A stretch of DNA of 10,290 nt from Flavobacterium sp. (GCA_017989775.1 JAGNPF010000023.1:1-10290); one strand, 5' to 3'. Counted from the first letter of the stretch, positions 1-6,910 are shown. Notes: a model not told the origin generated them from the sequence alone. Program-made: numbers and translations.

Positions 1-610
1 TTTCCAACCAAATGATACTCTCGATATCCAAGTGATTCGTGGGCTCATCCAGCAACAAAACATCGTTTGCCTGCAACAATAATTTGGCCAATTCGATACG
101 CATTCGCCATCCACCGGAAAAAGTTTCGGTTTGATTATTGAAAACTTCCCTCTTGAAACCCAATCCCAAAAGGATTTTCTCGGTATCGCCCACATAATTA
201 TAACCGCCCAACAAATCGAAACGATGGGTGTAATCGGATAAATCTTCTATGATTTGGCTGTATTCCTCACTTTCATAATCGGTACGGGTCACCAATTGAT
301 GATTGATTTCTTCCAGTTTTTTTTCTACAATTTTAATATCGGTAAAGGCTTCATACGCTTCTTCAAGCACCGTTCTTCCTTGTTCAAAATCGATGTCTTG
401 ACGCAAGAAACCCATTCGAACCTCCTTTTCCTGGGAAATAACACCCGAATCTGGAGCAAAATCTCTGGCCAAGATTTTAAGCATTGTCGATTTTCCTGCA
501 CCGTTCTTTCCAACAAGTCCCACACGGTCTCCAGCTCCCAATCGAAAGGTTACTTCTTCGAACAAATAAGTTCCTCCAAAAGAAACGGATAAATTATGTA
601 TATTAAGCAT
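1..610 (-). CDS. ABC-F family ATPase, N-terminal part (runs off left edge)
   Basis: The visible 203 residues are the first ATP-binding cassette of an ABC-F protein, the soluble two-cassette class with no transmembrane domain that acts on ribosomes. Visible motifs: Walker A GLVGKNGAGKST at residues 31-42, Q-loop glutamine at 71 (FLRQD), signature FSGGWRMR at 164-171, and Walker B VLLLDEP at 184-190 followed by TNHLD. The ABC-F linker and second cassette would lie left of position 1. The ATG at 608-610 is chosen because MLNIHNLSVSFGG is the usual strand opening of the fold and nothing family-like precedes it. I see no Shine-Dalgarno sequence. The gene is divergent from the DUF983 gene, whose start is 62 bp away. 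Related members are annotated as Uup/YheS/YbiT-like; the exact subfamily cannot be fixed from half a protein. Confidence 0.93.
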   Translation of the reverse strand, partial: MLNIHNLSVSFGGTYLFEEVTFRLGAGDRVGLVGKNGAGKSTMLKILARDFAPDSGVISQEKEVRMGFLRQDIDFEQGRTVLEEAYEAFTDIKIVEKKLEEINHQLVTRTDYESEEYSQIIEDLSDYTHRFDLLGGYNYVGDTEKILLGLGFKREVFNNQTETFSGGWRMRIELAKLLLQANDVLLLDEPTNHLDIESIIWLE

Positions 611-629
611 TTATTGTGTTTTGTATTCG

Positions 630-637
630 TAAATTTG
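630..637 (+). promoter_or_regulatory. Candidate -7 element (TAnnTTTG) for the DUF983 gene
   Basis: The sequence TAAATTTG is an exact match to the Bacteroidota -7 consensus TAnnTTTG. It would start transcription near position 642, about 30 bases before the ATG at 673. No TTG (-33) lies at the usual 17-23 bp distance: the nearest, at 614-616, is only 13 bp away. The assignment therefore rests on the -7 element and its position alone. If correct, the in-frame ATG at 616 lies upstream of the transcript. Confidence 0.45.
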
Positions 638-672
638 TGGCTCCAAAAAAGGAGAAAATTAATTTTTTGCAA

Positions 673-1053
673 ATGTTAAAAAAAGGATCCAAATTAAATA
701 GCATTTTAACAGGAACTTGTCCTAGATGTCAGAATGAGAGTATGTATTTGGATAAAAATCCGTTACATTTTTCGAAATTGATAAAAATGCACGAAAGATG
801 CAGTCATTGTGATTTGAAATATGAAATTGAGCCTTCTTTCTTTTATGGCGCCATGTATGTTAGCTACGCATTGAATGTGGCGCTTAGCATTGCAACCTTT
901 GTCGTGTCGTATCTTATTCTTGATTCCAGCATAAAAACTTCTTTTATCGCCATTCTTATTGCCAATTTCCTTATGTTCCCTTTTGTTTTGAGGTGGTCGA
1001 GAAATATTTACATCAACATATTTGTGTCTTACGACAAAAAATTCAAGAAATAG
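673..1053 (+). CDS. DUF983 family zinc-ribbon membrane protein
   Basis: This 126-residue protein has a zinc-ribbon-like N-terminus with two CxxC pairs, C16-C19 (TCPRC) and C43-C46 (RCSHC). Two hydrophobic segments follow, at about 59-82 and 88-107, and a short lysine-rich tail ends it. This is the layout of the DUF983 family, small bacterial membrane proteins of unknown biochemical role. The frame is open further upstream to an ATG at 616, but I take the ATG at 673. The protein from there opens MLKKGSKLNSILTGTCPRC, which fits the family, and a TAnnTTTG element at 630-637 places the earlier ATG outside the transcript. It is the only plus-strand gene in the window and ends one base before the stop codon of the convergent oxidoreductase gene. 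No function can be given. Confidence 0.85.
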   Translation: MLKKGSKLNSILTGTCPRCQNESMYLDKNPLHFSKLIKMHERCSHCDLKYEIEPSFFYGAMYVSYALNVALSIATFVVSYLILDSSIKTSFIAILIANFLMFPFVLRWSRNIYINIFVSYDKKFKK

Positions 1054-1054
1054 C

Positions 1055-2101
1055 TTACCGCTTTTTGTCAAATCTTTTAATATCAATGGCTTTATCCAAA
1101 GGCAAATTATATTCAATATTGTCGAATAAAGATTTGGCCATTGCCGGCCCCAGCATTACGCCACGAGTTCCCAAACCGTTCAGAATATGTATGGAATCGT
1201 GATTGACATAAGTTCCCACCAAGGGTCTCCTATCTTTGACAGTAGGCCGAACACCCGCAAAATGGGACACAATTTCAAAATCACAATTGATCACCTCTTT
1301 TATTTTTTCGACCAATTCATTTTTACCCCCTTCGGTTGGAATAGCCGTTTTACTTTCCCAATCGTAGGTTGCCCCTATTTTGAACAGATCATTTCCAAGT
1401 GGCAAAATAAAGACGCTTGCATTCACGATGACGTCCAAATCGAGTTTTGGCACTTTTATGACGAGTAACTCTCCCTTTGTACCGTCCAAAGGCAAATGCT
1501 TGAAATAAGGATTGGCGTGCATTCCGAAACCTTCGGCAAAAATGATGTGTTTGGCTCGAACATCCTTGTACCGAATTCCGTTGCTTTCTTCCTGCAAGAG
1601 CGAATAATCGAAAGACTCTTCCAAAAACATATTGTTCATTACGAGATATTCTTTGTATTTGACCAACAACAAGGCAGTGTCCACATAACCCGTTTGCAAG
1701 ACTTCTCCGTATCCAAAAGGTGAATCAATGGATTGGTATTTTCTTGAAATCAATTTTGTGGACAAAAAAGGAGCCAGATTCACTTTGTCGGAAGCGGCAA
1801 ACCAGTTATTTTGCTCTTCGACGGAAAAGAATTTTCTTAAAATGGGCGTTTCAAAATCTACTTTCACATTCAACTTCTGTTCCAATCCGGACAAAAAATT
1901 ATGCATGATAGTCAAGTGTTCCTTGGCTTGTCCCACTTCGGAAAATCTCTTCAGAATGACAGGATTGTACAACCCGCCAGCAATTTTCGACGAATTTTGG
2001 GAGTTGTTATCCACCACCAAAACCAATTTGTCGTTTTGCAAAGCTATTTCGGAAAACGAAATACCAGCCAATCCAGAACCTATTATTAAATAATCTATCA
2101 T
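1055..2101 (-). CDS. FAD-dependent oxidoreductase, DAO family
   Basis: This 348-residue protein has an N-terminal dinucleotide-binding fold, with IIGSGLAG at residues 6-13 matching GxGxxG. It has AGGLYNP at 41-47, where FAD-binding DAO proteins carry a glycine-rich loop. The C-terminus is typical of the D-amino-acid oxidase/glycine oxidase group: FAGVRPTVKDRRPLVG at 281-296 and LNGLGTRGVMLGP at 307-319. DAO enzymes oxidise amines using FAD. The group also includes the C-terminal domain of the tRNA modification enzyme MnmC, and the substrate cannot be read here. There is no signal peptide or membrane segment, so it is probably cytosolic. The ATG at 2099-2101 is fixed by the start of the Rossmann strand (MIDYLIIGSG). 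The bases just upstream are a heptamer repeat rather than a ribosome binding site. A terminator separates it from gldN upstream, so it probably has its own promoter, though I found no clear TAnnTTTG. Confidence 0.88.
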   Translation of the reverse strand: MIDYLIIGSGLAGISFSEIALQNDKLVLVVDNNSQNSSKIAGGLYNPVILKRFSEVGQAKEHLTIMHNFLSGLEQKLNVKVDFETPILRKFFSVEEQNNWFAASDKVNLAPFLSTKLISRKYQSIDSPFGYGEVLQTGYVDTALLLVKYKEYLVMNNMFLEESFDYSLLQEESNGIRYKDVRAKHIIFAEGFGMHANPYFKHLPLDGTKGELLVIKVPKLDLDVIVNASVFILPLGNDLFKIGATYDWESKTAIPTEGGKNELVEKIKEVINCDFEIVSHFAGVRPTVKDRRPLVGTYVNHDSIHILNGLGTRGVMLGPAMAKSLFDNIEYNLPLDKAIDIKRFDKKR

Positions 2102-2103
2102 TT

Positions 2104-2131
2104 GAAGTTAGAAGTTAGAAGTTGGGAGTTG
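2104..2131. repeat. Four tandem heptamers (GAAGTTR type)
   Basis: Four consecutive 7-bp units read GAAGTTA, GAAGTTA, GAAGTTG and GGAGTTG on the plus strand. The array begins two bases upstream of the ATG of the oxidoreductase and therefore fills its 5' leader (CAACTTC-type units on the coding strand). Similar degenerate heptamer arrays are, from memory, common in Flavobacterium intergenic regions. Their function is unknown to me. Confidence 0.8.
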
Positions 2132-2147
2132 AAAAGATTCTTAAACA

Positions 2148-2178
2148 AAAGAACTCCTACCAAGGGTAAGAGTTCTTT
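2148..2178 (-). terminator. Hairpin terminator of the gldKLMN operon
   Basis: AAAGAACTC at 2148-2156 pairs perfectly with GAGTTCTTT at 2170-2178. After a C-A mismatch, TACC at 2158-2161 pairs with GGTA at 2165-2168 around a 3-base loop. On the minus strand the stem ends in a T-rich run (TTCTTTTGTTT), as an intrinsic terminator requires. It lies 21 bp beyond the gldN stop codon and before the oxidoreductase gene. The plus-strand side also ends TTCTTT before AAAA, so weak two-way action is possible. Confidence 0.8.
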
Positions 2179-2199
2179 AAAATATATTCTAAATGAAAT

Positions 2200-3093
2200 T
2201 TAGTAATTCCACATGTCTTCCTCGAAATCACGAATTTTTTCTTTCACTCTTTCCGCTTCCAACAATTGATTTTGTGCATTGTCTTTCATATAACTTGCAA
2301 TTGCCCTATCTCCATAAACGTTTTCTTCTTGATAAATCACGGCATTGAATCGTCTTGAATTCAATATGTGGTCAAAAGAAATGGGCATTGCCGAATTTTT
2401 GTCATTGAAAGATTTGGCCACGTGCAATACGTCTCTGGCAGCCGGGAAAAACACCCAGAACAATTCGATATAATCTTTTTCGTCACTGTTCATAGTGTAA
2501 ACATCGGGAGTGATAGGACAAATACCAAGCAATCTGTATTTCAATTCACTTTGGCGTTTGTCAAAATACCAATATCCCTTGATTTTGTATTGGGTAACAT
2601 CTTGTGCGGAAATGTCCTGCTTAACGATGTACTCCGGAGAAACTTTTTGACCAGCGTTGATTTGTTCCCTACCAGCATCGGTGGTATCTATTCGAGTCAA
2701 CGAAGCCTGAATGTCTTTGTATGATTTCTTGGTATTAAAATAACTGTCTGAATACACTTCCGTGATTTCTCCACTACGAATGGCTCTTGTCAGAACATCG
2801 TATAATGAACGTCTATCAGAACCAATGTTTGCAGTATCTACAGGAAAATACAAAGGAAAATTAATTCTTTCGCTCAAATCAATAATTTCCCAAACCGTTT
2901 TCCCCATCAAAACATCCCTGTCATCAACATATCCGTACTCCAATGGCTTGTCATTGTCGGCCTTGAGTTGCGCAAGAGTCTTGACACCTATTTCTTGGGG
3001 GATCTTTGCATTTAGTGGACTAGTTTGTGCATAAGAAGCCACACATCCAAGGATGGAAACAACAATTAGTGAAAAATTTCTCATATTCATCAT
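2200..3093 (-). CDS. gldN: Gliding motility / T9SS periplasmic protein GldN
   Basis: This 297-residue protein is recognised as GldN (PorN in Porphyromonas) from its sequence and its place after gldM. GldN works in the periplasm with GldK, forming the ring-shaped complex at the outer membrane side of the T9SS. The N-terminus is a signal peptide: MMNMRN, a hydrophobic stretch at residues 7-20, and a likely signal peptidase I site after SYA (21-23, before Q). The stretch also contains ILGC at 14-17, which resembles a weak lipobox, so lipidation cannot be wholly excluded. The mature part shows GldN-like blocks such as KTVWEIIDLSERINFPLYFP and GICPITPDVY. ATG codons at 3091-3093, 3088-3090 and 3082-3084 are all possible starts; the first is used here. 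It is the last gene of the operon, 47 bp after gldM, and is followed by a hairpin terminator. Confidence 0.93.
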   Translation of the reverse strand: MMNMRNFSLIVVSILGCVASYAQTSPLNAKIPQEIGVKTLAQLKADNDKPLEYGYVDDRDVLMGKTVWEIIDLSERINFPLYFPVDTANIGSDRRSLYDVLTRAIRSGEITEVYSDSYFNTKKSYKDIQASLTRIDTTDAGREQINAGQKVSPEYIVKQDISAQDVTQYKIKGYWYFDKRQSELKYRLLGICPITPDVYTMNSDEKDYIELFWVFFPAARDVLHVAKSFNDKNSAMPISFDHILNSRRFNAVIYQEENVYGDRAIASYMKDNAQNQLLEAERVKEKIRDFEEDMWNY

Positions 3094-3130
3094 AATAGCA
3101 TTATAAGTTATTGAAGTAGCGTTGTATCCT

Positions 3131-3138
3131 ACCTCCTT
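3131..3138 (-). promoter_or_regulatory. Perfect Shine-Dalgarno octamer far from any start
   Basis: On the coding strand the sequence AAGGAGGT, complementary to the usual 3' end of 16S rRNA, begins three bases beyond the gldM stop codon. The first gldN ATG is 37 bases further on, far beyond the usual 5-10, and no ATG, GTG or TTG lies within reach. Elsewhere in this operon there is no SD, as usual for Bacteroidota. It may be fortuitous, or a regulatory ribosome-binding element. Confidence 0.45.
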
Positions 3139-3140
3139 AT

Positions 3141-4691
3141 TTATTGTATTTCATAAATTACCGGTGCTGTTCTAGGCAATAAATAACTACCGGCACCAAC
3201 CAATTTAGTCTTGATTTCGGAAATGGTAACTTGGTCACCTCTTCCCACTTTTGAAAGAACGGATTTACATTGGGAGTTCAATTTGTTTCCTTGCACAACC
3301 ACGGTTGGTTGTCCTGTAACTTTGAAATTGAATCCAACAACATCCAAACCAACTTCAAAATCGAAGTCAACCAATTTGGCTCCAATTGTTGAAATTTCTA
3401 AACTTGATTTAGGTCCTTTCACTACACCCATTTCTCCCCTGATGGTTCCTGTTGGGCCTGGAATCCCCTTTATTCTAAAAGTCTTTTTGTCTGAAACTTT
3501 TGAATTATCTGGAAGTGTTCCCACAACATTGATCACCACTTCAGAACCTGCTCCCGGACGCATAGTATATGAACTTGTATTGCCTACACGTGATAAACCT
3601 GCCGCCGAAGCACTAACCTTGTCCGGTGAAATTCCTGCAAAGGAAATCGTCATTGGGTTTACAACCCCACGATACACCACATTCATTTTATCGGCAGAAA
3701 TGGTAGCCGATTTTGGTCTTGCCACGACTACATATTTGTCCTTGATAGGCAAACTGATTACTTTTCCGTTTTCGTCAAAATTAAAAGACCCACTAATTGG
3801 ATGTTCTCCAATATTCCCTGAACCGAAAGAAAAATTAGCTTGACCTGCTTGTGCTTGAACACTTGATCCATTAACCACGACAGATTTAGCTTTCAACGAA
3901 GGGTCGAATTTCCCAAGAATAATTTTTCCTTTAACCGCTTCTCCTTGAAAGTAAACTGACTTTTCAAGCACAACAATCGGTTGATAAGCCGTAAGCGAAG
4001 CTGCCGCAACCAAGTCCGATTGAAACATTCCAGTCATTACATCGCTTTCCGTTGTTTTGATGTCGGCTTGCAATTGAGACAATTTGGTTATTGTGGCTAT
4101 AAGTGGAAAACCTTTGTAGTTGTAATCAATCCAATCCAATTTGGCTCCTGCTTTTTCAGAATACACTGGTTTGGTTGCAAAACGGGCTTCAATTTTTTTC
4201 ATTTCAGATTCTGCTATCGAACTCCCTCCGATGGCTTTTATCTGGGCTGGATAATTATTGATTTTATCCAAGAATTCTTTACCTTGTTTGGAAACCCTGT
4301 CTCCGGTAAAAAACATTCTGTCTATCAAGTCGCCTTTGTCCATTTCCTCATAAGGAAGATTTCCTTCGGCATCTCTTTCGAATTTTTCGGTAACTTTAGT
4401 TTTAATGCCTTCAATGTAATCGTTGAATTCCTTGGACAAAGCCCTAATTTTTTCAACTTTTGCTTTTTTATCTCCAAATTGTCCCGGTTGATCTACCGCC
4501 TTTTGTGCCAATTGTTGGAATGAAGACTCGTTTCTTCCATCGGTAATCGAATTGGATTCGATAATTTTATTGTTCAAGATTCCAAATGCCGACAATACTT
4601 CTTTGGACATGTTTAATGCTAACATCGCGATAAAAACCAAGTACATTAGGTTTATCATCTTCTGCCTAGGGCTTAATTTTCCTCCTGCCAT
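3141..4691 (-). CDS. gldM: Gliding motility / T9SS motor protein GldM
   Basis: At 516 residues this is full length for GldM (PorM). GldM has one inner-membrane helix and a long periplasmic part made of stacked domains that reaches the GldK-GldN ring. With GldL it forms the proton-driven motor of the T9SS and gliding. The start MAGGKLSPRQKMIN is typical, and Arg9, shown in F. johnsoniae to matter in the motor, is present at the same number. The single transmembrane helix is at about residues 12-29 (MINLMYLVFIAMLALN). A helical first periplasmic domain follows to about 225, then three beta-rich domains, the last starting near GIPGPTGTIRGEMG (409-422). One cysteine, C475, lies near the C-terminus. 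The gene sits 45 bp after gldL and 47 bp before gldN with no terminator in between, so it should be co-transcribed. I see no Shine-Dalgarno before its ATG. Confidence 0.97.
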   Translation of the reverse strand: MAGGKLSPRQKMINLMYLVFIAMLALNMSKEVLSAFGILNNKIIESNSITDGRNESSFQQLAQKAVDQPGQFGDKKAKVEKIRALSKEFNDYIEGIKTKVTEKFERDAEGNLPYEEMDKGDLIDRMFFTGDRVSKQGKEFLDKINNYPAQIKAIGGSSIAESEMKKIEARFATKPVYSEKAGAKLDWIDYNYKGFPLIATITKLSQLQADIKTTESDVMTGMFQSDLVAAASLTAYQPIVVLEKSVYFQGEAVKGKIILGKFDPSLKAKSVVVNGSSVQAQAGQANFSFGSGNIGEHPISGSFNFDENGKVISLPIKDKYVVVARPKSATISADKMNVVYRGVVNPMTISFAGISPDKVSASAAGLSRVGNTSSYTMRPGAGSEVVINVVGTLPDNSKVSDKKTFRIKGIPGPTGTIRGEMGVVKGPKSSLEISTIGAKLVDFDFEVGLDVVGFNFKVTGQPTVVVQGNKLNSQCKSVLSKVGRGDQVTISEIKTKLVGAGSYLLPRTAPVIYEIQ

Positions 4692-4736
4692 ATTTTCTAA
4701 TAATTAGTTTATTGTTTTTTTATAAGTCTGAACTAA

Positions 4737-5384
4737 TTATCCTTTATTACTCATTGCAGAAAGCATTCCTCCGTAAACATTGTTCAATGAAGACAAGTTG
4801 GAAGTCAAAGACTGCATTTGTTCTTTTAATTTTAAGTTGTTCTCAGCCACTTCTTCGTTGATTTGTGCATTTCTGGAAGCGCTTTGCAATTGCACTTTGT
4901 ACAAACTGTTCAAAGATTCCATTTGGGCTGCAGCCAATGTCAACTCTTCGCTGTATTTTTTGGTGGAAGCAATTGAATCGACTGTTGGCGAAATTGCTTT
5001 GGCAGCACCTTCAAAATTTTTGATGCTGTTTCCTAAACTGGCCATCAATTCTCCGTCAATTTTGGCTTCTTTAAGCATTACGTCCAATTTTTGGGATAAC
5101 AATCCTTGAGCATCGGAAGGAGTTTCTACTTTAGGAGCTTTTTTGCGGGCTTCTCCATTGGCCAATTCTGGATAAACCAATGTCCAATCCAATTCGTCAT
5201 CAACTGGTTCGAATGCAGAAAGGGCAAAAATTGCGGCTTCAACAACAAGTCCTATGGTAAGCATCAAGTTTCCGGTAATAATACCAAATTCAATATGGGT
5301 AATTTTGAACAAAGCTCCAATAATTACTACTGCTGCTCCCATTCCGTATGCAAAATTCATCTTTTGTTTGCTTATCAATGCCAT
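4737..5384 (-). CDS. gldL: Gliding motility / T9SS motor protein GldL
   Basis: This 215-residue protein matches the usual size of GldL (PorL), the inner-membrane stator-like subunit that surrounds the GldM transmembrane helices and converts proton flow into motion. Two transmembrane helices are visible, about residues 11-29 and 34-57, joined by a short turn. Glu49 in the second helix (GLVVEAAIF) is the conserved intramembrane carboxylate essential for the motor in F. johnsoniae. Lys27 and His30, other polar residues in the membrane region, are also present. The rest is cytoplasmic, with a predicted coiled-coil C-terminal third (NEEVAENNLKLKEQMQSL region) ending MSNKG. The start MALISKQKMNFAYGMG is the normal N-terminus. 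The gene lies 44 bp downstream of gldK, and a 12-bp copy of its own start-site sequence lies in that spacer. Confidence 0.97.
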   Translation of the reverse strand: MALISKQKMNFAYGMGAAVVIIGALFKITHIEFGIITGNLMLTIGLVVEAAIFALSAFEPVDDELDWTLVYPELANGEARKKAPKVETPSDAQGLLSQKLDVMLKEAKIDGELMASLGNSIKNFEGAAKAISPTVDSIASTKKYSEELTLAAAQMESLNSLYKVQLQSASRNAQINEEVAENNLKLKEQMQSLTSNLSSLNNVYGGMLSAMSNKG

Positions 5385-5422
5385 AATGTTTGTTTTTAGG
5401 TTATTATTTAATAATGTTTGTT
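5383..5422 (-). repeat. 12-bp direct repeat at the gldL translation start
   Basis: On the coding strand AACAAACATTAT occurs at 5411-5422 and again at 5383-5394, a 28-bp offset. The second copy runs into the gldL ATG, giving AACAAACATTATGG. An AT-only odd palindrome, ATTATTAAATAAT, begins inside the upstream copy. Neither copy contains an SD, so this may be a duplicated ribosome-loading leader or chance in AT-rich DNA. Confidence 0.55.
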
Positions 5423-5428
5423 AGGGGT

Positions 5429-6841
5429 TTATCTTTTTTTCTTCAGCTTTTCAGTTGATTGCGTTCCCATATAATCTTGAACCGTCCTGAATCCGATGAA
5501 ACTTCTTGCCGAATCGGCATATTCAAAAGTTCTTGTACTAACCTGAAGAAAATAAGCAACATCTTTCCAGGAACCTCCACGAACCACTTTACGTTTGTTG
5601 GAAGAATCCATATTGTTTGGATTCATTGAAGACACATATTCATAAGCATTGGGATCGTAAGCCGAATCGGTCCACTCCGCCACGTTTCCAGCCATATTGT
5701 ATAGATTATATCCATTGGGCTCATACGATTTTGCTTCTACCGTGTACAAGGCTTCGTCGGCAGCATAATCTCCCCTGTTGGGTTTGAAATTTGCCAAGAA
5801 ACAACCCCTGTCGTTTTTGGTATAAGGACCTCCCCACGGATAAGTGGCTGATTCCAAACCTCCCCTGGCTGAATATTCCCATTCGGCCTCACTAGGCAAC
5901 CTGAAATTATTTATCTGGTCACGACCTTTCTTCTTTGATTTGATATAGCTGTTTTTATTTAGCGTTCTCCAAGCACAAAATGCTTTGGCTTGAGACCATT
6001 TTACTCCAACTACCGGATAATCACCATAAGCTTGGTGCCAGAAGTAATCATTGTGCATCGGCTCATTATACGAATAACTGAAATCTTTTATCCAAACTGT
6101 CGTATCTGGATATACTGGAACTAGTTCCGTTTTAATAAAATCTTTTCTCTTGCCCACTTTGGCTCTTGCCGCCGCTTGAATGTCCATCCAGGAATAGCGA
6201 AATTTCAATTTATCGACATCTATGGTTCTTAAGCCGTTGTACGAAGCCTCCAAAGGCAGATACATCGAATCCATTACTTCGGTATAGTATTCGTCTGGGT
6301 AAGCTTGGGTATCTTTGATAAGTTTTACTTTTTTATTCAATTTCCTGCCAGCATAAGGATCGTCATCTGTACCAATACTATAATAGTTGTCGTACATGTA
6401 TTTGTCGTAGGCAGACATCTTGTCGGGATTGGCATCATTAAATGCAAAATCGCCGATGCTTCCCGCATTTTTACCTTTTCCTTTTGCGGCTCCATCGCCT
6501 GGTTTTATTCCCATTTCGTCAGCAAGAATGGCCAATCGAACTCTCATGGTCGAATCTTTTACCCATTCCACAAATTGACGGTATTCCCTATTGGTTATTT
6601 CCGTTTCGTCCATATAAAAAGAACGAACGGTAACTGTTTTCGTGCTTGCGTCTCCTACATTGGCAACATCTTCATCAGATTTTCCCATAATAAACGCCCC
6701 ACCTGGAACCAAAGTCATTCCATAAGGTTTTTCAGGGTGCCATTTTGCTCCTTTAACACCAACTAATTCTCCTTTATCGCTTGTTTTACCGCAGCTAATT
6801 AGTAAGGTTAAAATTGCCGTAAATGCAATGAACTTCTTCAT
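5429..6841 (-). CDS. gldK: Gliding motility / T9SS lipoprotein GldK
   Basis: This 470-residue protein is GldK (PorK), an outer-membrane-anchored lipoprotein that forms the periplasmic ring of the T9SS with GldN. The first 17 residues are a lipoprotein signal ending in LLISC, with Cys17 the lipidated residue. The mature part has the formylglycine-generating enzyme (FGE)-sulfatase fold: VPGGAFIMG at 46-54, YPVVGVKWSQAKAFCAW at 275-291, FRLPSEAEWEYSARGG at 313-328, NMAGNVAEWT at 382-391, VVRGGSW at 419-425 and FIGFR at 448-452. No cysteine follows residue 347, so the FGE catalytic pair is missing, in keeping with a structural role. A long insert at about residues 98-270 separates the first and second motif blocks. 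The frame is open to a TTG at 6910, but the ATG at 6841 is chosen because it gives the lipoprotein signal and lies just after a candidate promoter. It is the first gene of the operon. Confidence 0.95.
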   Translation of the reverse strand: MKKFIAFTAILTLLISCGKTSDKGELVGVKGAKWHPEKPYGMTLVPGGAFIMGKSDEDVANVGDASTKTVTVRSFYMDETEITNREYRQFVEWVKDSTMRVRLAILADEMGIKPGDGAAKGKGKNAGSIGDFAFNDANPDKMSAYDKYMYDNYYSIGTDDDPYAGRKLNKKVKLIKDTQAYPDEYYTEVMDSMYLPLEASYNGLRTIDVDKLKFRYSWMDIQAAARAKVGKRKDFIKTELVPVYPDTTVWIKDFSYSYNEPMHNDYFWHQAYGDYPVVGVKWSQAKAFCAWRTLNKNSYIKSKKKGRDQINNFRLPSEAEWEYSARGGLESATYPWGGPYTKNDRGCFLANFKPNRGDYAADEALYTVEAKSYEPNGYNLYNMAGNVAEWTDSAYDPNAYEYVSSMNPNNMDSSNKRKVVRGGSWKDVAYFLQVSTRTFEYADSARSFIGFRTVQDYMGTQSTEKLKKKR

Positions 6842-6879
6842 ATAAATTAGGGTTATAAATTTTATTATTATTGAATGCG

Positions 6880-6910
6880 TAAACCTATTTATTATTATTT
6901 TAAAAAACAA
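6880..6910 (-). promoter_or_regulatory. gldK: Candidate gldK operon promoter (TTG-N20-TAGGTTTA)
   Basis: On the minus strand a TTG (6908-6910) is followed 20 bp later by TAGGTTTA (6880-6887), matching the Bacteroidota -33 TTG / -7 TAnnTTTG pattern except for the last base. Transcription would begin near 6874, giving a leader of about 33 bases before the gldK ATG. A second, exact -7 match, TAGTTTTG at 6940-6947, has no TTG at proper spacing but could serve as an additional start. Confidence 0.5.

Noticed and set aside
254..592. A 112-codon plus-strand frame inside the ABC-F gene
   Set aside because: It is antisense to the Walker A to Q-loop region and beyond of a clear ABC-F protein, which explains the sequence fully.
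641..654. CTCC-AAAAAA-GGAG small hairpin as a control of the DUF983 ribosome binding site
   Set aside because: The stem is only 4 bp, and the GGAG is 18 bases from the ATG, too far to act as a normal SD.
3211..3843. A 210-codon open frame on the plus strand opposite gldM
   Set aside because: It lies wholly antisense to the well-supported gldM, has no recognisable domain and is the sort of frame expected opposite a long gene. The same applies to the plus-strand frame at 3981-4523.
6305..6766. A 153-codon plus-strand open frame opposite gldK
   Set aside because: Aromatic- and Cys/His-rich low-quality translation, antisense to conserved GldK residues, with no promoter or family match.
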